NCBI RefSeq assembly: GCF_006874645.1
Contig: NZ_CP030082.1
Location: 3,720,001 to 3,784,000, forward strand
DNA from: Bdellovibrio sp. ZAP7
GTDB taxonomy: Bacteria > Bdellovibrionota > Bdellovibrionia > Bdellovibrionales > Bdellovibrionaceae
Length of the DNA: 64,000 nt
Reading direction: 5' to 3'
The notes beneath the pieces were generated by a model. It was not told the DNA's origin. It saw only the letters and a program-made list of their open reading frames with translations, and did not search any database. This document shows, piece by piece, positions 32,030 to 40,263 of the stretch (position 1 is its first letter; every line of letters starts with the position of its first letter). The translations under genes were made by a program, and so were the position numbers.

Positions 32030-33588
32030 TAGTTCACTCCAGCAATTGCTTTAGAACAGAATAAAATCTGACGAGCTTTTTTCAGCTGAACGTCCTCGTT
32101 CACCGCACCGTCTTCTGTATCCAAGCAGTCCTTGCTGGAAATTAGATTTTTCAACGAACGCACATGACGCTCGGGAGCCATCAATGGATTCACGAATTGA
32201 TCTTCTTCACGATCCACCGAGATCTTATCAAAGTTCACGGCCACATCCGGAGACAGACCCTTCATCTGCGGAGAACGACCCGAGGGCAGGTAATAGAAAC
32301 CTTTTGTTTCAAACAGAGCGATTTTCTTATTTTGTGTCCAGTATTCACCCTCTTGGAATGAACCTTTCCCAAATGTTCTTTCGCCCACCAAAATCGCTCG
32401 ATTCAAATCACGCAAAGCTCCAGCCACGATCTCTGCCGCACTTGCTGAACCTGCATTAATCAGGACGGCCACGGGTTTATCAAAGATCTTAGGCTCGCCA
32501 CCGAAGTATTCTTCTGCCTTTTTAGATGGATCCAAATAACGAATGTCGAAGATTTTTTTGTCGCCACCAACAAAAAGGCTCGCGATACAAGCAGCCTCTT
32601 CCATTTGTCCACCTGGATTGTCACGCAAGTCGAACAACAATCCACGGACATGGGCTTTGTTCACGACTTCCAAAGCCTCCTTCATTTTATCGCAGGAGCC
32701 TTTGGCGAATTTATTTAAACCAATCACAGCGATCGGTTTGATACCTTCGATCACTTGAGTTGTTAAAGTGGAAACGACGATTTCAGTACGCTCCAATTTT
32801 TTACGAATCGTTTCACCATCGCGGGAAACCAGCAAAGATACTTTCGTACCTTCCTCGCCCTTTAGCATTTCCATCACACGAGCCTGCAACAAAGGATGAA
32901 CAGGCTTGCCATCGATTTCCAAAATAACATCGCCACGCTTAAGACCTGCACGGTCAGCGGCGCTGCCCGCCAAGACTTTGCGAATCGCATAGTTGCCATT
33001 TAAACGGCCGACTTGCACACCCGCTGTTGTCATTCTGTTATCTGCACGGGAAACGACTTCTTTAAACATCGCTACCGGCATCAAATACGTATGGGGATCA
33101 CGGAATACGGAAATAAAGCCATTAAGCCCCACTCCCACCATCAATGATTTTTGAGAGGAAGAAATATATTTGGCTTCGATTTTTTCCCAAACCTTGATGA
33201 ATGAAAAGCGTGTCGCTTCAGCAGTATTTTCATTAAAGAACTGTTTCCAAACAGCCAACTGTTTCTTTTCAGTGGAAAGATCTTGGATAAATCCATCGTG
33301 TGCTGGAAGTACATTGCCTTGTTGATCGACTGTTACGTTGTAACGGCTGGCCACGGCAATAATCGCGTTGGCACACGCCAGGAAATAGCGCTCAGAACTG
33401 GAACATGTTGTTGAGTCCAAAAGGTCTTCTAATGCAGCGGGCTCTAAGCCCGTATCGGCCCAATAGCTATCTGTAGACTTCACTGCGGGAACAGATGGAG
33501 CATGGTGGTGACGCGTCCACAGGAGGCTCCCCCCAAGGACCGCCACACTCAATGATGCTAAGAAAAATCGACGTGAGCTCAATAACAC
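32029..33588 (-). CDS. S41-family C-terminal processing peptidase
   Basis: 519 residues: N-terminal signal or anchor (FFLASLSVAVLGGSLLW), an N-terminal helical domain, a PDZ domain (about 195-265; GVQVGRLNGNYAIRKVLAGSAADRAGLKRGDVI) and the S41 catalytic domain. The catalytic serine is in INAGSASAAEIVAGAL and the lysine in VGERTFGKGSFQ; PSGRSPQMKGLSPDV is the usual late segment. It degrades or trims periplasmic proteins from the C-terminus. GTG start with GGGAGG six bases upstream. Co-transcribed with the esterase gene through TAATG. Confidence 0.9.
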   Translation of the reverse strand: MLLSSRRFFLASLSVAVLGGSLLWTRHHHAPSVPAVKSTDSYWADTGLEPAALEDLLDSTTCSSSERYFLACANAIIAVASRYNVTVDQQGNVLPAHDGFIQDLSTEKKQLAVWKQFFNENTAEATRFSFIKVWEKIEAKYISSSQKSLMVGVGLNGFISVFRDPHTYLMPVAMFKEVVSRADNRMTTAGVQVGRLNGNYAIRKVLAGSAADRAGLKRGDVILEIDGKPVHPLLQARVMEMLKGEEGTKVSLLVSRDGETIRKKLERTEIVVSTLTTQVIEGIKPIAVIGLNKFAKGSCDKMKEALEVVNKAHVRGLLFDLRDNPGGQMEEAACIASLFVGGDKKIFDIRYLDPSKKAEEYFGGEPKIFDKPVAVLINAGSASAAEIVAGALRDLNRAILVGERTFGKGSFQEGEYWTQNKKIALFETKGFYYLPSGRSPQMKGLSPDVAVNFDKISVDREEDQFVNPLMAPERHVRSLKNLISSKDCLDTEDGAVNEDVQLKKARQILFCSKAIAGVN

Positions 33589-33762
33589 CCCATGCCTCCC
33601 GACAGGTACGAATGGGATTCACCAAAGCAACGTCCATGCCGCCCCAGCTCCAATTGGTTGCATTTTACGGCCTTATTTTTGAACTATTTGCAGGTTTGGA
33701 CAGAGCTTCCACAAGGGCTTTTTCTTGTGTATCCCAAAGGGCTGTAATAGGGTGAATTCACT

Positions 33763-34731
33763 ATGATTATTGTAACTGGTGCAAACGGATTTATTGGCAG
33801 CGTGATGGTATGGCAACTCAACGAAAAAGGGTTCTCCGATATCATCGCCGTGGATACGGTCGATCTTCAAAAACGCAACCTTCTTCGTAAGCGCGTTTAC
33901 AACAAATTCTTAAAGAAAGACGATCTTTGGTCATTCCTGGAAACCGATGAAGCCAAAAAGAAAGTCACTTGGATCATCCACATGGGAGCTTGTTCTTCCA
34001 CGACGGAAACCAACAAAGACTTCCTATGGGAAAACAATACCAACTATACACAACGCATTTTTGAATGGTGTACGAAAAATCAAAAAAGCATGATCTATGC
34101 TTCCAGCGCTGCGACTTACGGTGCTGGCGAGTTGGGTTTTGACGATACGACGGACCCTGAAAAACTAAAACCGTTAAACCTATACGGTGAATCCAAAGTG
34201 TTATTTGACCGTTGGGCTTTAAAACAGCAGCAAACTCCAGCTCACTGGTACGGTCTTAAATTCTTTAACGTCTTCGGTCCGAACGAATACGAAAAGGAAG
34301 GCATGGCGAGCATCGTTTTCAAAGCGTACAACCAAATCAAAGAAACTGGCGTTCTGGGATTATTTAAATCTGCAAATCCTGAATACAAAGACGGCGAGTT
34401 CATGCGTGACTTCGTTTACGTCAAAGACGTAACGGGCTGGATGGCCGAGTTGATGGAGAAAAAACCAACAAGCGGCATCTACAACATGGGCTTCGGCAAG
34501 CCTCGTACCTGGTTGGATTTGGCAAAAGCCACCTTCACAGCGATGGGTAAAGAGATGAAAATAAACTGGATCGAGATGCCAGAAAATATTCGTGGTCAGT
34601 ATCAGTACTACACTGAAGCCAAAACGGATAAATGGAACCAAGCTGGAATGAGCGCTCCGAAATGGCCTCTGGAAAAAGCTGTAGATGATTACGTTAAGAA
34701 TTATCTAAGTCACGAAGACCCCTTGTTATAA
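33763..34731 (+). CDS. hldD: ADP-L-glycero-D-manno-heptose 6-epimerase
   Basis: A 322-residue short-chain dehydrogenase-fold epimerase that makes the L,D-heptose used in the LPS inner core. Family signatures: TGANGFIGS nucleotide loop, IIHMGACSSTTE, the ASSAATYG and LYGESKVLFD catalytic Ser/Tyr-Lys region, KFFNVFGPNEYEKEGMAS and MRDFVYVKDV. The gene begins a run of three closely spaced plus-strand genes (aromatic hydroxylase, trmJ). Other heptose genes are not in the window. Confidence 0.92.
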   Translation: MIIVTGANGFIGSVMVWQLNEKGFSDIIAVDTVDLQKRNLLRKRVYNKFLKKDDLWSFLETDEAKKKVTWIIHMGACSSTTETNKDFLWENNTNYTQRIFEWCTKNQKSMIYASSAATYGAGELGFDDTTDPEKLKPLNLYGESKVLFDRWALKQQQTPAHWYGLKFFNVFGPNEYEKEGMASIVFKAYNQIKETGVLGLFKSANPEYKDGEFMRDFVYVKDVTGWMAELMEKKPTSGIYNMGFGKPRTWLDLAKATFTAMGKEMKINWIEMPENIRGQYQYYTEAKTDKWNQAGMSAPKWPLEKAVDDYVKNYLSHEDPLL

Positions 34732-34743
34732 GAAAGCATTGTC

Positions 34744-36486
34744 ATGGAGACGGACTTTTTACCACCGCATCTTAGAAAATACGTCGTTGAGCAGCACTAT
34801 GAAAAGTACACTCCGATCGATCAAGCAGTCTGGCGCTATATCCTGCGCCAGCTGAAATCCTATTTGTCCAAACACGCCCACGAAAGTTACGTCGAGGGTT
34901 TGAGCAAAACAGGTATTTCCGTTGAGCGTATTCCGCGCATTGAAGAAATCAGCAACAAACTGAAAGAATTCGGCTGGAGAGCTTTGCCGGTAAGTGGATT
35001 TATCCCACCGGCGGCATTTATGGAATTGCAATCCCTAGGGGTTCTTCCGATTGCCTCTGACATGAGAAGCATCGATCACCTTCTGTACACACCAGCTCCC
35101 GACATCGTTCACGAAGCGGCAGGACATGCGCCGATTTTGATTCAACCAGAATTTGCGGAATACCTTCGTCAATATGCTCAGGTTGCTAAAAAAGCGATCC
35201 TTAGCAAAGAAGACCTCGATATGTACGAGGCGATTCGCGAGTTGTCTGATTTGAAAGAAAATCCGGGCTCGACTGCGGAACAAATCAAAGCAGCAGAACT
35301 AAAACTGGAAACTGTCAGCAAAAATACCACTCACGTATCCGAAGCTGCAGAGCTGGGTCGCATGAATTGGTGGACTGCTGAATATGGTTTGATCGGCACT
35401 TTGGATAATCCAAAAATTTTCGGTGCGGGACTTCTTTCCAGCAAAGGCGAATCTCAGGCTTGCTTAAAACCAAACGTTAAAAAGATTCCCCTTTCAGTTG
35501 AATGCATCAAGCAAGGCTACGACATCACAGAACAACAACCACAATTGTTCGTAACTCCTGATTTTAAAACTTTGGTGCGTGTTCTGAATGAAATGGCTGA
35601 CCAGATGGCTTTCCGCTTGGGTGGCCTGCAAGGTTTGAATAAAGCCATTGAAGCTCAATCGGTGAATTCTGCAGAATTATCGTCAGGTATTCAAATCTCT
35701 GGCCAAATCATTGAAGCGATCACCGATTCAGCGCAGAACGTAGCTTACCTTCGCTTACAAGGTCCTTCACAACTTTCTTTCAAGGATAAACAACTTCCAG
35801 GTCACGACAAGTCTTACCATTTGCATGGCTTTGGCACCCCGGTTGGATTTTTAAAAGACTACCCGTCGAAAGATGCTTCCAATCTGACTCGCACCGAGTG
35901 GGCAGATATCGGCGTGGAAATCGGCAGTAAATCTCGTTTGGAATTTGTTTCCGGTGTCGTGGTGACAGGAACTGTAAAAGGCATGACGGTTGTTGAAGGC
36001 AAAACAATTTTGCTTTCCCTCACTGATGCGAAAGCTGAATTCCAGGGCCGCATCCTGTTTGATCCGTCATGGGGTCAGTACGATATGGCTTTGGGAGCTA
36101 AAGTTAATTCAGTCTTTGGTGGCCCGGCGGACCGCGAGGCTTATGGTGAAACTGAAGACTTCGTCGCAAAACGTGTCCCAGCCCCCCATTACCAGCCAGA
36201 AGAGCTTAAACTGCAGACGCAATACGGTCGCTTAAGAGAACTTCGTGAAAAGAATATCCAGGCTGCAGAGCTGGAAAAATCTTTGTCCGATCTTTTGGCA
36301 AACCATGATAAGGACTTCCCACAAGATTGGTTGCTTCGCCTGGAGGCTTTGGAATTGACCAAAGCTCGTTTAAGCAACTCGGCTTTGTTGGCAAAACTTG
36401 AAAAGGATCTTCAAGGTTTGGCAGGCAAAGATGAAACTACTAAAAATCTTATCCACGACGGAATTGCTTTATCAGGAAACCTGTAA
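34744..36486 (+). CDS. Biopterin-dependent aromatic amino acid hydroxylase with long C-terminal extension
   Basis: 580 residues. The first 300 are a phenylalanine-4-hydroxylase-type domain: PAPDIVHEAAGHAPIL gives two iron-binding His, and EYGLIG the Glu, separated by a longer, helical insert than usual. SGFIPPAAFMELQSLGVLPIASDMR matches the pterin-side segment. The last 280 residues are not part of the bacterial enzyme (about 280 residues in all) and contain a beta-rich region (KSRLEFVSGVVVTGTVKGM) and a terminal coiled coil. It would turn Phe into Tyr; the extension may regulate or localise it. It lies 12 bases after hldD and abuts trmJ. Confidence 0.82.
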   Translation: METDFLPPHLRKYVVEQHYEKYTPIDQAVWRYILRQLKSYLSKHAHESYVEGLSKTGISVERIPRIEEISNKLKEFGWRALPVSGFIPPAAFMELQSLGVLPIASDMRSIDHLLYTPAPDIVHEAAGHAPILIQPEFAEYLRQYAQVAKKAILSKEDLDMYEAIRELSDLKENPGSTAEQIKAAELKLETVSKNTTHVSEAAELGRMNWWTAEYGLIGTLDNPKIFGAGLLSSKGESQACLKPNVKKIPLSVECIKQGYDITEQQPQLFVTPDFKTLVRVLNEMADQMAFRLGGLQGLNKAIEAQSVNSAELSSGIQISGQIIEAITDSAQNVAYLRLQGPSQLSFKDKQLPGHDKSYHLHGFGTPVGFLKDYPSKDASNLTRTEWADIGVEIGSKSRLEFVSGVVVTGTVKGMTVVEGKTILLSLTDAKAEFQGRILFDPSWGQYDMALGAKVNSVFGGPADREAYGETEDFVAKRVPAPHYQPEELKLQTQYGRLRELREKNIQAAELEKSLSDLLANHDKDFPQDWLLRLEALELTKARLSNSALLAKLEKDLQGLAGKDETTKNLIHDGIALSGNL

Positions 36487-37272
36487 ATGAAACGTCCCTT
36501 CGAAGTGCGCATTGTTTTAGTGCGCACAATTTATGAGAGAAACGTCGGCGCCACTTCTCGTGCTATGAGCAACATGGGCGTTGAAAAATTGATCATGATC
36601 GCACCTCAGTGCGAATTGACCTACGAAGCTCAGCAAACGGCAGCCACAGGTCAAACGGGTCTGCAAAATCGCACGACATATCAATCCTGGGATGAGTTCA
36701 TGGCTAATGAGCCCGAAAGCATCAAAATTGCCTTTACTGCCCGTGATGGTAAAGGTCGTCAGGTTCGCGATATCGATGACGTTCTGGCCGACGTCAAAGC
36801 CAACGCTCCCCAATTTCAACATGAATCCGACGAGCCCTACACAGTTCATTTGATCTTTGGTCCCGAAGACTGGGGCCTTGCAGGTGAAGACCTGGAATTC
36901 GCAAACCACTGTGCGTGCTTGCCGACTTTCGGTGAAAACTGGAGCTTGAATCTGGCTCAAGCAACCTTGCTGGGCATGTTCTCATTGCGTAAAGCTTGGG
37001 GCGGCAACCGCACGAAGCTGGATGGCGGTAAAAAACGTCGTGCTCCTCAAGGTATTCAAGGGATCAATCCTGAGCAAACCTTGAAAACATGGATTGAAGA
37101 GATGGGCTTTGATCTTTCTAAACAACGTAAGATCAACGCCTTCACTGTGCTTCGTCGTATGCTTTTACAAAACACACCGACCAAAAAAGAATTGGTGATC
37201 CTGGAAACGGTTCTGCAACAATCCATCCGCAAACTCCGCGAATGGAAAGAATTTAAAAATCGCGAACGCTAA
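36487..37272 (+). CDS. trmJ: tRNA (cytidine/uridine-2'-O-)-methyltransferase TrmJ-like
   Basis: A 261-residue SPOUT (TrmH/TrmJ) methyltransferase. Motif 1 is RNVGATSRAMSNMG with its catalytic Arg, motif 2 is LIFGPEDWGLAGEDL and motif 3 is SLNLAQATLLGMF, which form the knotted SAM site. It methylates the 2'-OH at position 32 of tRNA in E. coli. A short C-terminal helical tail follows. It starts directly after the hydroxylase stop, so the two are translationally linked. Confidence 0.87.
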   Translation: MKRPFEVRIVLVRTIYERNVGATSRAMSNMGVEKLIMIAPQCELTYEAQQTAATGQTGLQNRTTYQSWDEFMANEPESIKIAFTARDGKGRQVRDIDDVLADVKANAPQFQHESDEPYTVHLIFGPEDWGLAGEDLEFANHCACLPTFGENWSLNLAQATLLGMFSLRKAWGGNRTKLDGGKKRRAPQGIQGINPEQTLKTWIEEMGFDLSKQRKINAFTVLRRMLLQNTPTKKELVILETVLQQSIRKLREWKEFKNRER

Positions 37273-37334
37273 AAGGTGCCAGGTCCTGTTTACGTGTGCA
37301 CCGCATCCGAAACAGTAAAAAGGTGCCCTGGCGC
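37270..37334 (+). repeat. Duplicated AAAAGGTGCC motif
   Basis: AAAAGGTGCC occurs at 37271-37280, followed by AGG, and again at 37317-37326, followed by CTGG. The two copies lie 46 bases apart in the short region between trmJ and the DUF4337 gene. Function unknown; it may be part of a dispersed intergenic repeat. Confidence 0.35.
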
Positions 37335-37386
37335 AAAACCATTTCTTAACTTTTGTTAATTCATTCATGGTGCTAGAATATGTGCC

Positions 37387-37938
37387 ATGGATGAAATCGA
37401 AGTACCATTAGAACAAACCCAAGAACATATTCAACACCACGCTCTTCACGACGGCGGCAGCGGTAATAGCCTCATCAATTTGAGCGCTGTGCTCTCTGCG
37501 ATCCTAGCCGTGTGTGCGGCGATCTGCGCTTTGCTAGCGGGTCACTATTCCAATGAAGCGATGATCGAGCAGATCAAGTCATCGGATCAGTGGTCTTACT
37601 ATCAAGCCAAAGGTATCAAAGGCGCTTTGCAGGAGTTCCGTTTAGAAATGAACACTCAGCAAAGTGACACCGCTAAGGTTGAAGCCATCAAAGCTAAGAT
37701 CGAAAAGTACAAAGAGGATCAGGAAAAGATCTCGGAAGATGCAAAAGAGAAAGAAGAGATCAGCGAGCTCAAGCTTCACCAACACGAACGCCTGGCAATG
37801 GCCGTGACGTTCTTTCAGGTGGCCATCGCGATTATAGCGATCGGCGTACTAACTCGCAAAAAATTCTTCTTTTATATGGGTACGGGATCCGGAATACTCG
37901 GACTGATTCTGTTTATTTCGTTCTTATTTATCAGCTAG
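37387..37938 (+). CDS. DUF4337 membrane protein
   Basis: 183 residues: an acidic N-terminus, one membrane helix (about 30-52; LSAVLSAILAVCAAICALLAG), a long charged coiled-coil section outside the membrane (about 60-135), then two helices (VTFFQVAIAIIAIGVL and GILGLILFISFLFIS). This is the pattern of the DUF4337 family, whose function is unknown. The conserved SDQWSYYQAKGIK segment after the first helix is present. It is a single-gene unit with its own terminator. Confidence 0.82.
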   Translation: MDEIEVPLEQTQEHIQHHALHDGGSGNSLINLSAVLSAILAVCAAICALLAGHYSNEAMIEQIKSSDQWSYYQAKGIKGALQEFRLEMNTQQSDTAKVEAIKAKIEKYKEDQEKISEDAKEKEEISELKLHQHERLAMAVTFFQVAIAIIAIGVLTRKKFFFYMGTGSGILGLILFISFLFIS

Positions 37939-37946
37939 AAATAAAA

Positions 37947-37972
37947 AAAGCGGGCTTAGAGGCCCGCTTCTT
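37947..37972. terminator. Rho-independent terminator shared by convergent genes
   Basis: AAGCGGGC and GCCCGCTT pair around a six-base loop; a T-rich tail follows on the plus strand and an A run gives T on the other. It overlaps the last codons of the minus-strand gene. Confidence 0.75.
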
Positions 37973-38372
37973 CTTCCTGAATCTCAATTTCTTTATCGCG
38001 GACCGCGCGAAGTTGCTCATCCAGTTTTTGAAGCGCGATTGCGAAGGCTTGGCCCATGTCATTCAGTTCGTGAATGCGCCCCATGGTTTCAGTTTCTTCC
38101 GCTCCGACCAGGCGTAAGCTTTCAAGCTTTGCCGAGTTTAAATCGATTTCTTTAGTTAATGTTTCCATCTTTTGATTAATGCGTTTTCTGTCTTCGATCA
38201 GGGCTTTCGTGATTTCACGAACCTGGTTCAGACTCAAAACATCTAATTTTCCACTTTCAAAAGCGCTTTTGGTTTCTTCAGTGACTTCTTCGTCACCCTG
38301 AAAGGCCTCCCAAAACAAAGCCCACTCATTTTTAAGGGAACTTACCATCGACCTATTACTGTCATCACCCAT
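37956..38372 (-). CDS. Coiled-coil protein of unknown function
   Basis: 138 residues, acidic, without signal peptide or membrane helix. The N-terminal 45 residues look globular (EWALFWEAFQGD); the rest is two long amphipathic helices (IEDRKRINQKMETLTKEIDL and MGQAFAIALQKLDEQLRAVRD). An AGGAG lies 13 bases before ATG; a second ATG nine codons on is an alternative start. It may share a transcript with the upstream PspC and ribD genes (24-base gap). No family is recognised. Confidence 0.65.
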   Translation of the reverse strand: MGDDSNRSMVSSLKNEWALFWEAFQGDEEVTEETKSAFESGKLDVLSLNQVREITKALIEDRKRINQKMETLTKEIDLNSAKLESLRLVGAEETETMGRIHELNDMGQAFAIALQKLDEQLRAVRDKEIEIQEEEAGL

Positions 38373-38396
38373 ATATCTAAAAATACTCCTGCGCCC

Positions 38397-38801
38397 TTAG
38401 GGCGACTTTGCAGGTTTAGGGCTTTCAGGTATCAAGAAGTAACAAAGCCCATAAACCAAGATCGCAGCTCCGAATGTGACGTACAAAAAGAGGAGAGCCG
38501 TGGTTCTTACCACTCCCACCTCGAGTGCGTATCTCTTGGCTATTCTAGCACAGACGCCTAGAACCTTTCTATCTAGAGCATAGTCCAGTCTGTCGACGCG
38601 AGGCAGCGCATACCATAGGGTGAAATATAAGAGCACCCCAGAGCCAAACCAAAGGATAGCGACCAACCAAATAATGCGAAGCATCCAGGTTTCAATTTCA
38701 AAAGTCTGAGCCAGACCTTTGCAAACCCCGGCCAAGGCTCCGTCAGAGGCTCGAACCCAACGATATTTAGTATTCTGAACTCCGGCTGCCATAGTTTCCA
38801 T
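38397..38801 (-). CDS. Tandem PspC-domain membrane protein
   Basis: 134 residues with two PspC-like units. The first is GALAGVCKGLAQTFEIETWMLRIIWLVAILWFGSGVLLYFTLWYALP; the second is DRKVLGVCARIAKRYALEVGVVRTTALLFLYVTFGAAILVYGLCYFLIP. Each has the GVC.G.A motif and its own membrane hairpin. PspC proteins take part in inner-membrane stress responses in other bacteria, sometimes as phage-shock regulators. The gene overlaps the ribD stop by one base (TAATG), so translation is coupled to riboflavin synthesis, which is an unusual pairing. Confidence 0.85.
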   Translation of the reverse strand: METMAAGVQNTKYRWVRASDGALAGVCKGLAQTFEIETWMLRIIWLVAILWFGSGVLLYFTLWYALPRVDRLDYALDRKVLGVCARIAKRYALEVGVVRTTALLFLYVTFGAAILVYGLCYFLIPESPKPAKSP

Positions 38802-39988
38802 TATTGAATTCTCCCTGTGATCATAAAGTCATTTCCGAAGGTTTTATAATTCGGATGTTGAATAAAGATCTTATCCTTCATGGTTTCGATGCGAACGGTT
38901 TCCGTCCAAGATTTCGAACCACCACTGCCCATGATGATGGGAGCCTGGAACATATAGATCCGATTTACCAAATCACTGTGCACGAAGCTGCTGGCAGTTA
39001 AAGCGCCGCCTTCAACTAATATGGATCTGAATCCCAGTTTGTAAAGCTGAGCCAAAAGATCTTCCAAATCCAGATCACCGCCGACTTTGGTTTTCACAAA
39101 AATCAACTGCGGAACCTTGGAAAGCTTTTGAGCTTTCTTTTGAGTTTCGTCTTTCAGTTCCTCCGCCACGCACCAAAAAACGTTCTGCGAATCATGCTCT
39201 GCACAGACTTTAAGTTCCGGATATTTTGCTAAAAGATCGGCTTCACCATCGATGATGACAACTTTGTTTTTCTTTTCAATTTGCGGATGACGAATGTTGA
39301 GTGAAGGATTGTCGAATTTGATCGTCCCTTTACCCACCAACAAACCATCATAACACGCGCGCAGATAATGAACGTATTCGCGAGATTCTGAACCCGTGAT
39401 CCATTGGCTTTCCCCCGAGCGCAGGGCTACTTGTCCATCCAGGGAGCTCGCCATCTTCAAGGCGACAAAAACTTTCTTGTGACGGAAATTCCACAGAAAG
39501 GCTTCACAGACTTCTTCAAGCTTGATGCGCATTTCCTGATCTAATTTCAAATCGTCAGCCTGATAAAGATCCGCTTCGATTCCCACATGGCGCAGAATCT
39601 CTGCACCTTGGCCCGCAACCAAAGGATTTGGATCAATCAATCCAAAAGTCACCCGCTTGATGGGAAGTTTTGCAAGCATCTTGGCGCAAGACGGTGTTTT
39701 GCCTTCGTGAGCACAAGGCTCCAAAGTCACGATCACGTGAGCATCTTTAAGATCTTCATGAGAAAGGTTTTTTACGGCGTTTACTTCCGCATGAGGACCG
39801 CCGTAAAACTCGTGATGACCGGCAGAAACAAAGCCACCGCGGGCATCCAAAACAACACATCCTACAAGTGGATTAGGGCTAACACGGGGCCCACCTTTGT
39901 ATGCCTCACTTATGGCTAATGCCATAGCCGCATCGACGGTCATAGGCGTTCCCCGAACGGGTGTAGTAAGACTGCTAATAAGTTCCAT
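38801..39988 (-). CDS. ribD: Bifunctional riboflavin biosynthesis deaminase/reductase RibD
   Basis: 395 residues from ATG 39988, chosen for GGGAGAAG before it (the frame runs to 40075). The N-terminal deaminase domain has HAEVNAV and PCAHEGKTPSC zinc motifs and NPLVGCVV. The C-terminal reductase domain begins KVFVALKMASSLDGQVA and includes GKGTIKFDNPSL and ILVEGG. Together they convert the diaminohydroxypyrimidine ribose phosphate to the ribityl-aminouracil phosphate. No other rib genes lie nearby; PspC-like and coiled-coil genes follow. Confidence 0.93.
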   Translation of the reverse strand: MELISSLTTPVRGTPMTVDAAMALAISEAYKGGPRVSPNPLVGCVVLDARGGFVSAGHHEFYGGPHAEVNAVKNLSHEDLKDAHVIVTLEPCAHEGKTPSCAKMLAKLPIKRVTFGLIDPNPLVAGQGAEILRHVGIEADLYQADDLKLDQEMRIKLEEVCEAFLWNFRHKKVFVALKMASSLDGQVALRSGESQWITGSESREYVHYLRACYDGLLVGKGTIKFDNPSLNIRHPQIEKKNKVVIIDGEADLLAKYPELKVCAEHDSQNVFWCVAEELKDETQKKAQKLSKVPQLIFVKTKVGGDLDLEDLLAQLYKLGFRSILVEGGALTASSFVHSDLVNRIYMFQAPIIMGSGGSKSWTETVRIETMKDKIFIQHPNYKTFGNDFMITGRIQ

Positions 39989-40104
39989 GGGGCTTCTCCC
40001 GCTTGAATTTGCGGCTCCCAGCTTAGTCTCAAAATGAGGCGATTTCAATCTGAGGATTTTAACGATTTTTAACAAATAAACCCGAAAGAATTTAGAAAAA
40101 TTAA

Positions 40105-40124
40105 CCGATATTTATTTATATCGG
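40105..40124 (+). promoter_or_regulatory. 7-bp inverted repeat overlapping a ribosome-binding site
   Basis: CCGATAT and ATATCGG pair perfectly around TTATTT. The 3' arm runs into the GGGGGG of the Shine-Dalgarno for the small ORF at 40138. It could be an operator or a hairpin that hinders ribosome access. Confidence 0.45.
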
Positions 40125-40137
40125 GGGGAGTAGCATC

Positions 40138-40257
40138 ATGAGTAGCAAAGCCAAGAAAAAAGAAGAATCGGTCTGGTATTACGTGATGATGGCGGTAAAC
40201 TCCCTGGCAATTCTATTTGCAATCGGTATGTTACGCGATCTGATGTGGATTTATTAG
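40138..40257 (+). CDS. 39-residue single-pass membrane protein
   Basis: The ORF encodes a basic N-terminus (MSSKAKKKEESVWYY) followed by one hydrophobic helix (VMMAVNSLAILFAIGMLRDLMW). The GGGGGGAG ribosome-binding site lies seven or eight bases before ATG, among the best in the window, which argues for translation despite the small size. It occupies the gap between the ribD and helicase genes on the opposite strand. Family and function are unknown. Confidence 0.65.
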   Translation: MSSKAKKKEESVWYYVMMAVNSLAILFAIGMLRDLMWIY

Positions 40258-40263
40258 GCTGAT

